NCBI GenBank assembly: GCA_009829735.1
Contig: CM020619.1
Coordinates: forward strand, 6,810,375-6,874,374
Direction of reading: 5' to 3'
From: Pyropia yezoensis
Taxonomy: Eukaryota > Rhodophyta > Bangiophyceae > Bangiales > Bangiaceae
DNA length: 64,000 nucleotides
Below the pieces are notes generated by a model. That model was not told the DNA's origin. It saw nothing but the letters and a program-made list of their open reading frames with translations, and ran no database searches. Of this stretch, positions 21,403 through 31,142 are shown piece after piece (within the stretch, counting starts at the first letter, position 1; the number at the start of each line of letters is the position of its first letter). Both the position numbers and the translations under genes were made by a program.

Positions 21403-22941
21403 TTATTCCTTCATCGCAAAATCCGCCTTAGTGTCGGTGTCCGCCGCGCCTGCATTGGGGGCGCCGCCGCGCGACGCCAACAGAGCGTCAAACAGCTGGC
21501 GGTCATCCTCATCGCACCTCCCGGATCCACCGTCCTCGTCCTCTGCCTCACTGGTGCGCACACCAATCAGAATGGCGTCCAGTTGAGTGCATAGCTGGCA
21601 TAGCACGGTGGCGGCCGAGGCCTTGCCCGAGTCCTTCTTGGAGTAGTACTCGAGCCGGCGCTGGGCTGCCGTGGACGTGTCAATCGGGCGGGGACAGTCC
21701 TTCATAGTGTGCCCAGCGTCATCGCAGTTGAAGCACCCCATGATTGACAGCGGGTCCACACCACTCGAGCGGGAAGGGGCAGCTGTCCGCTTCACGCGGC
21801 CAGCTGCCATGCCGCGACTGGGGCGAGCGTAACGACCCTGGCCAGTAAACAGGATACCGGGAACGTCTTGGGTTGCGGGCGGGCGGTGCCCAGATGCGCT
21901 CGCGTGGGCCACTGCCAGTCGCGCCTCCTTGTGCAGGTGCGGCGCGGCCTCCAGCTCTCCATAAAGCTGCTGAAAGGTAAGGCCATGCGTCGCAATCCGG
22001 CTCAGCGGCTCAGTCGCCCACGGGCTACCGACCACAGCGTTCCTCAAAGACTCAACCTTGTGAGCATCTCCCTGGTGGGAGCGGGGCACCTGCGGCGCGA
22101 GCTTGGTGATCGTCTTGTAAGTTTGCTCGAGCGCCGCCGCTTCCGTCACCCCGTCGCTCAGCAGCGTGCTCATGCGGTAGCCCACTAGGTAGTTCTTGAC
22201 CCGGTTCTGGCGCACAATAGAGTTGTACTCGGTGCTCACCATGTCAACAGCCTGGCTGAACGACGTGGCATAAGACTGCACCTTGTCGAGATAAAACCGC
22301 TTGGCGTCTCCGCTGAGGATGTTGTGCATGTACTGGAAGCGCTGCTCCTGGCTGAGGTCGTAGTCTCGGGCCACCTGCTGGTGCTCCGCTACATACTCCA
22401 TCCAGGCCTCCCCAAGGTTGCCAGAGAACTTTGACGACGCATCCCGAAAGCGCATGGCGATGTTATGGGCCGTGCGATCACCAGCAGAAGACGATGCGTC
22501 GCCGCGGCGGGCAGGCGACGGAGGTTGGCTGGCCACCGCACTCGCGCCCACGCGACTCCCAGCTGCGACGAGGTCCGAGGCCAGCTGGTTAGCGGCTACG
22601 CGGTCCTCCGGGTCGACGTAGAGTGACGTAGCTCGCGTCATAATAACTCGATGTGAAGAGTGCTGCTGCAGGTTGGCGCCGTGCCCATCGAGCCACTTGC
22701 CCAGCTCGCGGTGGGCGTACGGTAACGTGGCAATGTCGGTCCCAAAGAGGACCGCGGGCGGAAACAGGTCGGCCACAGCAGCCTTCATCTGCTCGCCAGA
22801 TAGGGTGGACTCGCGCACCTCCGCCTCAACCATGCGGACAGAGGAAATAAACCCCATCTGCTCGACAGACAGCATGGCGGGATCGGCCAGTGGCATAAAA
22901 TTTGTGGCGGGGGGCGAGTTGTTGCCCGACGGGTCTGTCAT
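21403..22941 (-). CDS. gag: Retroelement Gag with one CCHC zinc knuckle
   Basis: 512 aa from the ATG at 22941. It should form the capsid and bind the element RNA. A helical middle region (DASSKFSGNLGEAWMEYVAE, YDLSQEQRFQYMHNILSGDA) resembles retrotransposon Gag capsid segments that end in an LSG-x-A motif, and the C-terminal part carries a CX2CX4HX4C knuckle, CFNCDDAGHTMKDC. An acidic tail (SEAEDEDGGSGRCDEDDRQL) follows. Codon use is clearly less GC-biased than in the host genes nearby. The ORF is intact, which suggests a fairly recent insertion. Pol follows in the -1 frame. Confidence 0.75.
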   Translation of the reverse strand: MTDPSGNNSPPATNFMPLADPAMLSVEQMGFISSVRMVEAEVRESTLSGEQMKAAVADLFPPAVLFGTDIATLPYAHRELGKWLDGHGANLQQHSSHRVIMTRATSLYVDPEDRVAANQLASDLVAAGSRVGASAVASQPPSPARRGDASSSAGDRTAHNIAMRFRDASSKFSGNLGEAWMEYVAEHQQVARDYDLSQEQRFQYMHNILSGDAKRFYLDKVQSYATSFSQAVDMVSTEYNSIVRQNRVKNYLVGYRMSTLLSDGVTEAAALEQTYKTITKLAPQVPRSHQGDAHKVESLRNAVVGSPWATEPLSRIATHGLTFQQLYGELEAAPHLHKEARLAVAHASASGHRPPATQDVPGILFTGQGRYARPSRGMAAGRVKRTAAPSRSSGVDPLSIMGCFNCDDAGHTMKDCPRPIDTSTAAQRRLEYYSKKDSGKASAATVLCQLCTQLDAILIGVRTSEAEDEDGGSGRCDEDDRQLFDALLASRGGAPNAGAADTDTKADFAMKE

Positions 22942-24105
22942 GTTGAAGATGTGATGCGGCTGCTCGGTCACGAGGTAGTCGTTGGTAGAACAATAGTAGT
23001 CACAGGTCCCAATTCACCGATGCGCGCAGGTCGACCACCCAGCGCCTGCCTCCACCCTGCCTCACCACGCCAGTCCCCCGAGACACCCTGTCAGGGTTGC
23101 GGGCGTCCGTACCCAAGCCTACCCGGCGCTCCGGTGTTACCCAGGTGGGGTCGTGACGTAGACCTTGTGGTACGTCCTCGTACGCTCCCCCGTGGGTTTC
23201 TAGACAGGCCTTCCGACCCCAGGCCCCCACGGCTTCACGACTCGGTACCCCCCTTAGTTCAAGTCCCCTGGGGGACCTGCGAGGAGAAACAGGATAGAGA
23301 CAAACACTAGGCAGTCGCCCGCTCACGCACCGGTTCTCTCTCTCTCTCTCTCTCGCCAGTACAGGTGATTCGCGAATGTGGCAGTATTGGCAGAAATCGT
23401 ATCAGACTCACGGCCTGCTACCGACCGCGGATCTGTGTAGATGGGGCAGCCGACGTCCGTGCACGCCCCAGACACAGCAATCCAAGAGTCCTTCTTCTTC
23501 GTCGCTCGATATCTCCCCCCTCGCAATCGTGCCCTCGGCGCGCTGTGCCCGCCCTCATGTAGGGCCGGCGCAGCCCCCCCACGCCAGGGCACGCACACGG
23601 GCCCGCACGGGCACCCCCCCCCACGCATGGCCCCCTCAGGCATGCGGGCGCGCACACACACTCACGGGCCAAGCCCCCCCCTCGTGCACGCACAAAAAAC
23701 GCAGGTGCGCGCACGCAACGGGCCTGGGATACGCACGGGCGACACCCTCCACACACGTCGACAACAGGCCAGCAGGGGCACGGCCAGCACACCGTCGACG
23801 CAGGGAATCTCGCCCCGGAGGCGCCATTCAGCCACCCCCGCGTGACACGCAATCACCGACGTCGTGCAATCTCGGCCAACCATTGGCCATCATCGGACAG
23901 CCCATAGCCGCGGCCGCAAGCACACTGCAGCCGCGTTGTAATCAGCCACAGGTACCACGGATATCCAAGTTTCATGAATATACATTTTGACGCTAGAACA
24001 CAAAATCTACTTTGGCTAGCTTTTTTCGCTAGTTTAGCAGTCGTTTCCGGCTACAGATGGGAGGAGGGGGGCACGGCGGGCAAAGGTGGAGGCCATGGGT
24101 TGCGG
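22942..24105. other. Upstream region of the copia-like element and flank
   Basis: Should contain the 5' leader and LTR of the minus-strand element, but no second copy is available for comparison. It includes a CT dinucleotide run at about 23335-23354 and AT-richer DNA after 23940. The small ORFs here show no conserved motif. Confidence 0.4.
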
Positions 24106-24107
24106 TA

Positions 24108-24122
24108 CAGTCATGACCCGGT
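24108..24122 (+). repeat. Left terminal inverted repeat
   Basis: CAGTCATGACCCGGT, inverted copy at 28727-28741. Preceded by TA. A close variant with one change occurs at 39375. Confidence 0.88.
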
Positions 24123-24367
24123 CATATGGCACCCTTGCGCTCTTTGTAGCCCCCGTTCCAGCGATGCAGTGTCGTGGCGTCAGCTCGCAGACGTCGCCGG
24201 CTCGCCGGCGATCGTTCCCCCTTCCACTGCGATCACTGTGAATTCAAGCCCAAAATCATTGTCGATCGCGTGATTCTGAGGCCAAGCTCGACTACATGCG
24301 TTCTACATGTCGGGTCGACGGCATGCAGCAGGGCCCAATTCTGTACTTGACTTGTTTGTGGATGACG

Positions 24368-27300
24368 TCACGTCTGCTGCCGCGAGCCGGGGCGACTCCA
24401 AGTCAGGGCGGATCCGTGCAGCGGGCCATTCGACTTAGCGGTGACTGTGTCGGACCAGCCCCCCCCCCTTCCACCCCCCCCAACCTTTGCAACCTGTGCC
24501 GCCCCCCCCCCTCCACCCCCCCCAACCATTGCGGCTCCTACCCCGACTCCCCCCCTCTGATGGAAGTGGCGCACACAGGGAACACGTCCGAAAATGAAAA
24601 AAGAAAAGCCGGTTTTTCTGTCGCCGGTGGACGATGTGCCGTCCTCCATGCCCTCCAAGGCGTCCGCCCCCCGCTCCTCAAACACGATCGCGTCCACAGT
24701 AGCAGCCCTAACGCCCTCATCGTCCTCTCTTGTCAGCCAGTCCTCGACAGCAATTTCCCTCTCAGGCCCAGGGGCATCCCCAAAAGCTCGCTCCCCAAAC
24801 CGACAGCCGGCCATCAAAGTGACTACCGATGTCACGTCCGAGTGCAGCGATCTCGAGGAGGTGCGGTACTCGCTGTGGACTGCGGCGACGTCCATTGAAA
24901 CTGCAGCTGGCAAAATGGCCGACTTGAGCCAGCAGTGGGCAATCGTAGATGGCTCGACGGCATTCCACTGCGTCAGCACAATCTGTGCCGCGGCTTGTAG
25001 ATGCGCCGCCGCCCCATCCCGGACACCACGGATCTCAGCCGGCGGGGCACGGGGGCGAGAGCGCCGGCCACTCGGTAGATCAGAATCTGGGGCCGTGGCA
25101 GTGGGCCAGTCGGACGGCCAACCCCAAATTCCCGGTCCGGCCGCAGCGGAACCAGATCTGGAAGCGCCGTCACTCGCAGCTGCCACAGCAGAATTTTCAT
25201 CGGCAAGAGGCAGCCCCACCGCCACCGTATCCTCCCCGCCTCTGTCAGCCGTGCCCGCCGCGGTCGCTCCGGCTCCCACGGGTGCAATCGGGGTGGCGTT
25301 AGAAGTGGTGGCCGCCGGGCCAGCCAGACGAGAAGTGCGCCGGACCGTGGCCCGCAGCACACTCATTTCCGCCGCCGTGACCGGTGCCGGCGGCGATTCC
25401 TCGCATGGTTCCGCTTCAGTCGAGGGCCACAAACCGTTGGCCGTGAGCCACCGACTGTCACGCGGCACCGCTGGGGGCACCGTCGCTGGGGACGCCCCCG
25501 CCACTGGGAGTCCATCGACCCCCGCCGCTGGCCCGCACTCCAAAACCGCCGCCGCCACTGGGGCGCCGCTTGGGCCCGCCACGCTAGCACTGGCCGGCCC
25601 CGCACCCACCACAGGGGGCCTCCTTGGTGCCGCAACGCCCGGCGCGGATGCGTCGGCCACACCTGCAGCCGCCAATGGCGCGCCGCTTGGGCCCGCCACG
25701 CGAGCAATGGCCAGGCCTTCCACCGCCACGGGGGGGCCCGCCACGCCCGGTGCTGCCCCGATGGCCGCATCCGCCGCCGCCACTGCCGCACCAAACGCGC
25801 TCGCCAAGCCAGCAACCGATACCGGGAGGCCGTCTCGCCCCGCCGCTGCCACTGGCGCGTCGATTGCACCCGCCACGCCAGCAACCGCCACCGGGAGGCC
25901 GTTTTGCCCCGCCGCGTCTCCAGTAGCCCCACCCGCCGCCGTCTCAGACGGTGCTGTAGCGTAATGGAACCCAGGTTCCCGAAACCACAAACCACAAACA
26001 CTCACACAGAGACCACAGTCTGAAGCCCAGGAAGGAACAGGTAAGAGCCCTCGCTGGTCCACTCGCCCGCCACGATACGAGGCAAAGGTGAACAGGACAA
26101 AAGCCCGAGGGAGAAGGAACCCAAAGCACTGTTGATTTTACAAGATGGCCCCGGGGAGAACCCCGGAGCACCCCTCAAGAACCTCCCCCCCTGGCCCCTC
26201 CAGGGGCCCAGAACGAGGCCCCCAGAGGGCGCCCCCAGCGGGCCAAGTGCCAGCAAGGCACCGGCCGCTCATCGGGCCAACACACGAAAAGCAAGCGAAA
26301 TCTCCCCACACACAAATGTCAATCCCCGAAAAAACCCAGTGGGAAAAAGGGGAAAGACACGAAATCACGCAAGGAAAACAAATGCGAAAAATCAAACAAA
26401 TAACCCGAAGGTCAGTATGCCCCAACCCGGCACGTCCTCCGCTCCGGGGGAACCAATCAGGGCACCGGGCGTGTCGCCACTGCCCCGGGCCACCGATGCA
26501 GGGATCCCAAGCCAGCACGTGGTTCAGCGTAACGCTACCAGCCGGGTCCCAAGTCAGCCTCCCGGGTCCCAACGGTACCTGAGGGCCACAACGCCACAGG
26601 TGCGGCCGCGCGCGGCGGCTGGATGCCCACACAGGATGGCCGGTCACGTGCGGTACCTGCGGCCGGCGCCGCGCCCGCCGCTGGTGGCGCTTCGTTGACG
26701 GCTGCCAAGTTGAAAGCAGCGACAACCAGGCCCAACAATCGTCTCTTGTATTGCCTTTGTAGGCACGCGATGATGCCCAGGTCCCGTGGCTGGTAGACGG
26801 AGGTGCAGTTGGGGGGGAGCGCGATGAACTTGACCTGCTCGCTCTCGAGGTCGTCGTGGGCTCCGCAATTGTCCGACAATAAAGCCACGGGAAGAGTAGT
26901 GTGCGCCCGAACAGCGGAGAGGAAGACCGTCTCAAACCAAGACTTGAAGATGACCGCGTCCATCCACGCACTCTTTTGCGAGAAGTACGGAAGTGGGCAT
27001 GGGCGGCGAGGGGGCTTGAAGCATACAGGTTGCTTTGCCTTGCCGATCATCGCAACCGGGATCTTGTGGCTCCCCGTCGCGTTGCACGCCAGGACGAGAG
27101 TTACACGATCTTTCGCCTTCATAGCATTCGTGCCGCGTGCCTGCCGCCGTCCGCCAGCCTGCACGTACGACCGGTTGGGGATGCACCGGTAGAAAAGCCC
27201 AGTCTCGTCCATGTTGTATATCCGCTCCGCCGGGTAGGCCTCGAGTTCCGCGCGTATCTCGGAGATGCGCTCAGCCGCTCCCTCCGTATCCGCTGACCCA

Positions 27301-28169
27301 CCCTGGCCCTAAAGCGCGATACTGCGCAGGTCGTTGCGCTTCGCCCAGTTCTGCACGAAGTGGCGAGAACCCTTAAAGTTTGCCACACCCTGCTCCGCCT
27401 CAATACGCTTCGCCCTCGCCTCGAGAAGAGCGCCGGATACCGGCACGTGCCGCGCGCCCAGCCGCTGGAGGGTCGCGTACCACTCCCACAGATCCTTGGA
27501 GATCTGCTCAAAGTATGAGCGTCTCCAGCGAAAGGACGATGGGTCCTCAGCCGCAGCTGCCCGGCGATTGTAGTCGGCCCGCTTTTTGTAGATGCCTCTT
27601 GCGGCCGACCGACTGATGTTGAGCGGAAAGATGGCGAGCGTCTCGGTCCACGAGTGACCCGCGTCCTTGACCGCAATCAGTGAGAGCTTGTCACTCAAAG
27701 AAATGGGCGTCCGCCTTTTTCGGATAGGACTCAACCGTGGGCGCTCAGTACCTCGCCCTAGCCCTGGCTCGCCTCGCCCAGCCGCCTGGTCGCCCCGCTC
27801 TGCCCCTCCGCCGTCACCCGTCTCAGCAGCTCCCCTGCCGCCCCGCCCACCGTGCGTGTTGCCCTGGTCAACCCCACCGGAGCTAGGTTGACCGACCGGG
27901 GCCGCTCGCGCCTCAGACGCCGTCCGCTGCTCCCTGAGGGGGCCTGCTCCCCAGGGTACGTCCGACAGGTGCATGGGGTCCCCCCCCAGAGCCGTGGTGG
28001 TGGCTGCTGTTGCTGCGCGAGCGGCAATCTTGATGACCCGCACCGTCTCACGGGACGGGTTTGGGCAGACCTCCTCTGCCGCGGCCGCCGCCGCCGCGGA
28101 GGCCAGCTCGCCCACCCGCTGCCATTCTGATAGGATCTGGGAAGGGTCTGGGGGGGGGGGTGGGGTCAA
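24368..28169 (-). pseudogene. Pogo/Tigger-like transposase (HTH + CENP-B-like + DDE_1), interrupted
   Basis: Three parts. The N-terminal ORF (28169-27309, no ATG at its start; first in-frame ATG at 27974) has an Ala-rich leader, an HTH-like segment (PISLSDKLSLIAVKDAGHSW) and a CENP-B-like region (VSGALLEARAKRIEAEQG). A TAG at 27309-27311 interrupts it; the same frame continues through YNMDETGLFYRC (first catalytic Asp), PYFSQKSAWMD, LLSDNCGAHDD (second Asp) and PPNCTSVYQPRDLGII to about 26656. The C-terminal part resumes in another frame below about 25065 (QIVLTQWNAVEPSTIAHCWL, then VEDWLTREDDEGVRAATVDA), ending at 24368. It aligns block by block with the transposase at 37036-38957. A CAG/GTACCG donor at 26656 suggests the 1.6 kb between is an intron; an insertion is the alternative. 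Confidence 0.75.
25550..25950. repeat. Ala/Gly/Pro-coding minisatellite inside the transposase gene
   Basis: Diverged units of roughly 60-75 bp containing GGCGCG, CCCGCCACGC and CCGGGAGGCCGT recur across this stretch. On the minus strand they stay open in the frame of the C-terminal transposase exon and would code repeats such as GPSGAPVAAA and DGLPVAVAG. They may lie in an intron or be translated as an insertion. Confidence 0.5.
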
Positions 28170-28683
28170 CTACGACAGAGGCGCAGAGGGTAGCACAAGC
28201 ACACAAGAGAACAAACTGAAAAACAAACGCGCACAGGGCAATATCCACTGCGAATATATATATAATATCCATTGCGAAGAGGAACACCGCCAAAAAGAAA
28301 AAAAGCAACGGGAACGGGGTACCTACAAATGGTCGGCGACCCTAGCCCACAACATACAACGGAAAATAGAAACCGCGTGAGGCACACGACAGATCCCGCG
28401 GCATTCACCCCCCAAGCATGTAACCTGTCCCAGCACCGTCGAACGGCGCCCGCGCGTGCGATACAAACGGTAGGAGAAGCACCAGGGTGAGGATGGTGGG
28501 GGTGGCCGCTGGGGTCGACGTCGCTGGGGTCGAGGATGCTGGGGTCCGACGGCGGGTGCACCTGTGGCCCCCGATTCCGTGCCCTCTTGCTCTCCTCGTA
28601 ATTCCATTCCATTCGATTGCACTGTATGCCGAACGATCGCAGAGACTGGCGATCGAGACCTTGAAGCAGGACGGTTGCGATGC

Positions 28684-28718
28684 TCCCAGTTATATGGCAG
28701 GGTGCCATATAACTGGGA
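28684..28718. repeat. Subterminal perfect hairpin of the Tigger-like element
   Basis: TCCCAGTTATATGGCA, loop GGG, then the exact reverse complement, 23 bp inside the right end. A degraded version is present near the right end of the derivative at 40230-40270. Possible transposase-binding or fold-back structure. Confidence 0.85.
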
Positions 28719-28726
28719 CGCTTACA

Positions 28727-28741
28727 ACCGGGTCATGACTG
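28727..28741 (-). repeat. Right terminal inverted repeat
   Basis: ACCGGGTCATGACTG followed by TA, the exact reverse complement of 24108-24122. Confidence 0.88.
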
Positions 28742-28743
28742 TA

Positions 28744-29903
28744 TGGTGCGGGGGGGGTGACGTCGGAAAAGGATGCAGACAATTTGGTGCGAGGAGCCAC
28801 TTTTCGACAGGGCTGGCGACTGATGGACCCCATCTCACGAACAGTTTCCCATCACTTCCCGTTCTCGCCCCCCCCAGACAGTCGCGGAGAGCGGCGCCGG
28901 CTGGCGCCCCTCTCCGCGACCGCGGTCACCACGTGTGCGTCATTTTGACGATTCGTGTGTGCTTCGTGTCAGTTTCGTTCCCCCCTTTGCACCCGAAGTG
29001 TCAGTATTGCACAGAAGTCTTTGTCACCGAGAGACTGCGGTGAAAGCATTGGTTCTCAGCTTGACCACATTGACACAGCTCAGCCAACCAGGAGAGCCGG
29101 TGGCCTGTGAACCCCTACAGATCGTCGCACCCAAGACGCCGACTGAACAATGTATTTTGACGTTGGCCCGCGCCATCAATCAGGCCCCTCGGGAGGGAGC
29201 GGAACACGTGAAAGCAGCGCGTGCAGACTGCAGCACGGCTACGCTTCGCATGCAAAGTTGATGGATCTCCCAACGCCCGCCAGCTTGGCAGATTCTGGTT
29301 GGGCCGGCACGTGCGCCCCCGCTGGGCCCGTCGCAGGTTGGCAGAACCAGTAAACGCTGCGTGCACCCGCGCCAGAGCCCTTTCGCCACACGCGCATGGG
29401 AGGGCGCGGCCGCACGCGCGTCCCCGGCTCGACCACGGACATACCCTGTGTCCCATAACGGGGGCGGGTGGGTGGTGGAGGGATGGCCCCCGCGGAGGTA
29501 GGCCACGCTGGCAGCCCCCGGCCAGCAAGGGCAGCGCGCCTGCTGGCTGCAAAGCGCTGATGCGCCGAGCTGCCTCCGCCGCCGCCCCCCCCCCCCCCCC
29601 AGTGCTTGGAACACGCCCATGCGATTCCCCCGCACGTGACGGGTGGCTCGGCCGCCGCCGGCGACCGCGTCCATCGGTGGCACGTCAAGAGCGTGCCGGC
29701 GGGAGGCGGAGGGTGGTCCTCTCTCCCCGAGGTAAGCCGTCCCGTCGGCTCTCCCCGGCTTGGAACCTGCCCGTCATATCACCACCCTACTCCCCACCTT
29801 GCATCCTCTGCCCTCCCTCACCCCCCCTCACCACCTTCCACGCTCCCACGTCCCCCCCCTCCCCCCCCCCCCCCCTTTGTTTTTTCTCTTTTTTTGCTCC
29901 ACC
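28744..29903. other. 1.16 kb without a supported gene
   Basis: Flank of the DNA transposon and probable upstream region of the next gene. It contains a C16 run near 29585 and a strongly pyrimidine-rich leader from 29800 to 29900. Small ORFs lack conserved motifs. Confidence 0.4.
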
Positions 29904-31142
29904 ATGACGAGCAACCTCCCCTTCTTACAGCCCTGCTGGGACCTGGGCCTCCCCCCCCCCCCGCCGTCGGTGGGCGACGACCTGGAGCTGCTGCTGGACG
30001 GCGCCTACGCCTACCCCCCCCCCGACGCCCTCGACGACTTTTGGGGGGACTTTGGGGCGGCCGCCCCCGCCGCCGCCGTCGATGCGTGGCCGGCCGGCCG
30101 CGACGCGGCCGCCGCGGCCGCCGACGCGGACGTGGCCGCCGCCGCCGCCGTTGCCGCCGTCGAGGCAGCGCTGCGGCTGCCCGCCACCCCGGCCGGCCCC
30201 CCCGCGGTGCCGCCGCCGGCGGCCGCGGCCGCGCCGCCCACTCTGGCCGCTGCCGCCGCCGCCGCCGCCGAGGCGCCGCCGCTGCGGATTCCCCCCCCCC
30301 CCAACCCCGGGGTGCCCACCCCCGCTGCCACCCCCACCGCTGCCGCCGCCGCCCCCACCGCCACCTTTCTTCCGCCCGCCCGTCCCGCCGCCGCCCCCGC
30401 CCCGCCCGCCCCCGTCCACTGCTGGCGGGGCCCCGCCGGCCTGCCAGCGGCCACCATCCAGCGGGCGGTCGCCCGCGTGGCCGCCGCCAGCCTCTGCCGC
30501 ACCGCCGCCGCCACCGCAGCCGCCGCGGCGGCGGCGGCGGCGGCTGTGGAGGCGGTCCCACGGGCGGCCGCCACGGCGGCGGCCACGCCCATCGCGGCGT
30601 CGCCACCGCCCCCGTCGGGGCTGCCGGTGGGGTGGCTAGAGGCGTGGGAGCCGACGACGCCGCCCCCCCTCTCCATGCCCGTCGCGCCCCCACCGTCGAC
30701 GCCCGCCCCCGCTGGGGTGTACGCCGTATCCGACGCTGACGCCGCTGCCGCCGCCGCCGCCGCCGCCGTCGACGCCGCCGCCGCTGCCACCCCGACCGTG
30801 CCGTCGCCCGGCGGCTGGGCGCCCACCCCGTCGGTGTGCAGCGCCGTGTCGGACGAGCCCCCCCCCCCACGGGCGACACCCACCGCCACGTCGACGGCGG
30901 TGGGGGACGACGCCAGCCGGGCGGCCGCCCCCTGCCGGCTGCAGCGCGCCGCCAAACGGGCGGCCGGGGGGGCCCCACGGGGGGGGGTGGTGGCGGCCAC
31001 CGCCGCCGCCACGGGGCGGCGGCAGCGGGACGGGCCGCGCGGCGGGGTCGGCGGCCGGCGGGAGATTGGCAAGGGGCGGCCGCGTAGGAACGGGCGGTTT
31101 GTAAAGGCCGCGTCCACGGAGGCGTGGAGGAGCGGCCTGTAG
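29904..31142 (+). CDS. Ala/Pro-rich protein with acidic N-terminus and CCT-like basic C-terminus (putative regulator)
   Basis: 412 aa from the ATG at 29904 (ACCATGA). The N-terminus has an acidic-hydrophobic pattern, VGDDLELLLDG and DALDDFWGDF, of the kind found in activation domains. The middle is mostly Ala and Pro runs with a short conserved-looking segment (LPAATIQRAVARVAAASLCR). The C-terminus is basic and ends GRPRRNGRFVKAASTEAW. The RPRxxGRFVK core matches the end of the CCT domain of plant CONSTANS/TOC1 proteins, but the first half of a CCT domain is not evident, so this is only a suggestion of a DNA-binding regulator. Base composition matches the host genes nearby. Reading one long frame through so many homopolymers supports it as a real gene, though GC-rich DNA gives open frames easily. 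Confidence 0.5.
   Translation: MTSNLPFLQPCWDLGLPPPPPSVGDDLELLLDGAYAYPPPDALDDFWGDFGAAAPAAAVDAWPAGRDAAAAAADADVAAAAAVAAVEAALRLPATPAGPPAVPPPAAAAAPPTLAAAAAAAAEAPPLRIPPPPNPGVPTPAATPTAAAAAPTATFLPPARPAAAPAPPAPVHCWRGPAGLPAATIQRAVARVAAASLCRTAAATAAAAAAAAAAVEAVPRAAATAAATPIAASPPPPSGLPVGWLEAWEPTTPPPLSMPVAPPPSTPAPAGVYAVSDADAAAAAAAAAVDAAAAATPTVPSPGGWAPTPSVCSAVSDEPPPPRATPTATSTAVGDDASRAAAPCRLQRAAKRAAGGAPRGGVVAATAAATGRRQRDGPRGGVGGRREIGKGRPRRNGRFVKAASTEAWRSGL

Larger units (their letters stand above)
20548..22941 (-). mobile_element. LTR retrotransposon with Ty1/copia gene order, 5' half
   Basis: On the minus strand: gag, then protease, then directly a zinc-binding pre-integrase region and the start of an integrase, with no RT between protease and integrase. 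That order is the Ty1/copia one. RT, RNase H and the 3' LTR would lie in or beyond the N gap. No LTR pair or primer-binding site could be confirmed in the upstream 22942-23990 region. Confidence 0.65.
24108..28741 (-). mobile_element. Complete pogo/Tigger-type DNA transposon (4634 bp) with CAGT termini at TA
   Basis: The left end TA-CAGTCATGACCCGGT (24106 on) is matched by its exact reverse complement ACCGGGTCATGACTG-TA at the right (to 28743). CAGT termini flanked by a TA on each side fit the Tc1/mariner-pogo superfamily, which duplicates TA on insertion. Subterminal ATATGGCACCCT also recurs near both ends. Inside is a minus-strand DDE_1-type transposase, broken by one nonsense codon and spread over two segments. 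Confidence 0.85.

Noticed and set aside
23335-23354. CT dinucleotide run as a possible promoter or satellite
   Set aside because: A short microsatellite with no further structure around it.
23360-23880. Repeated CGCACGG/CACGGGC words suggesting a CRISPR-like array
   Set aside because: No regular repeat-spacer spacing; simply a C/G/A-rich region, in a eukaryotic context.
24594-25964. 456-codon plus-strand ORF in the Tigger-like element
   Set aside because: It begins opposite the transposase C-terminus and runs over the minisatellite. The minus strand has the homologous transposase sequence, so this is the shadow.
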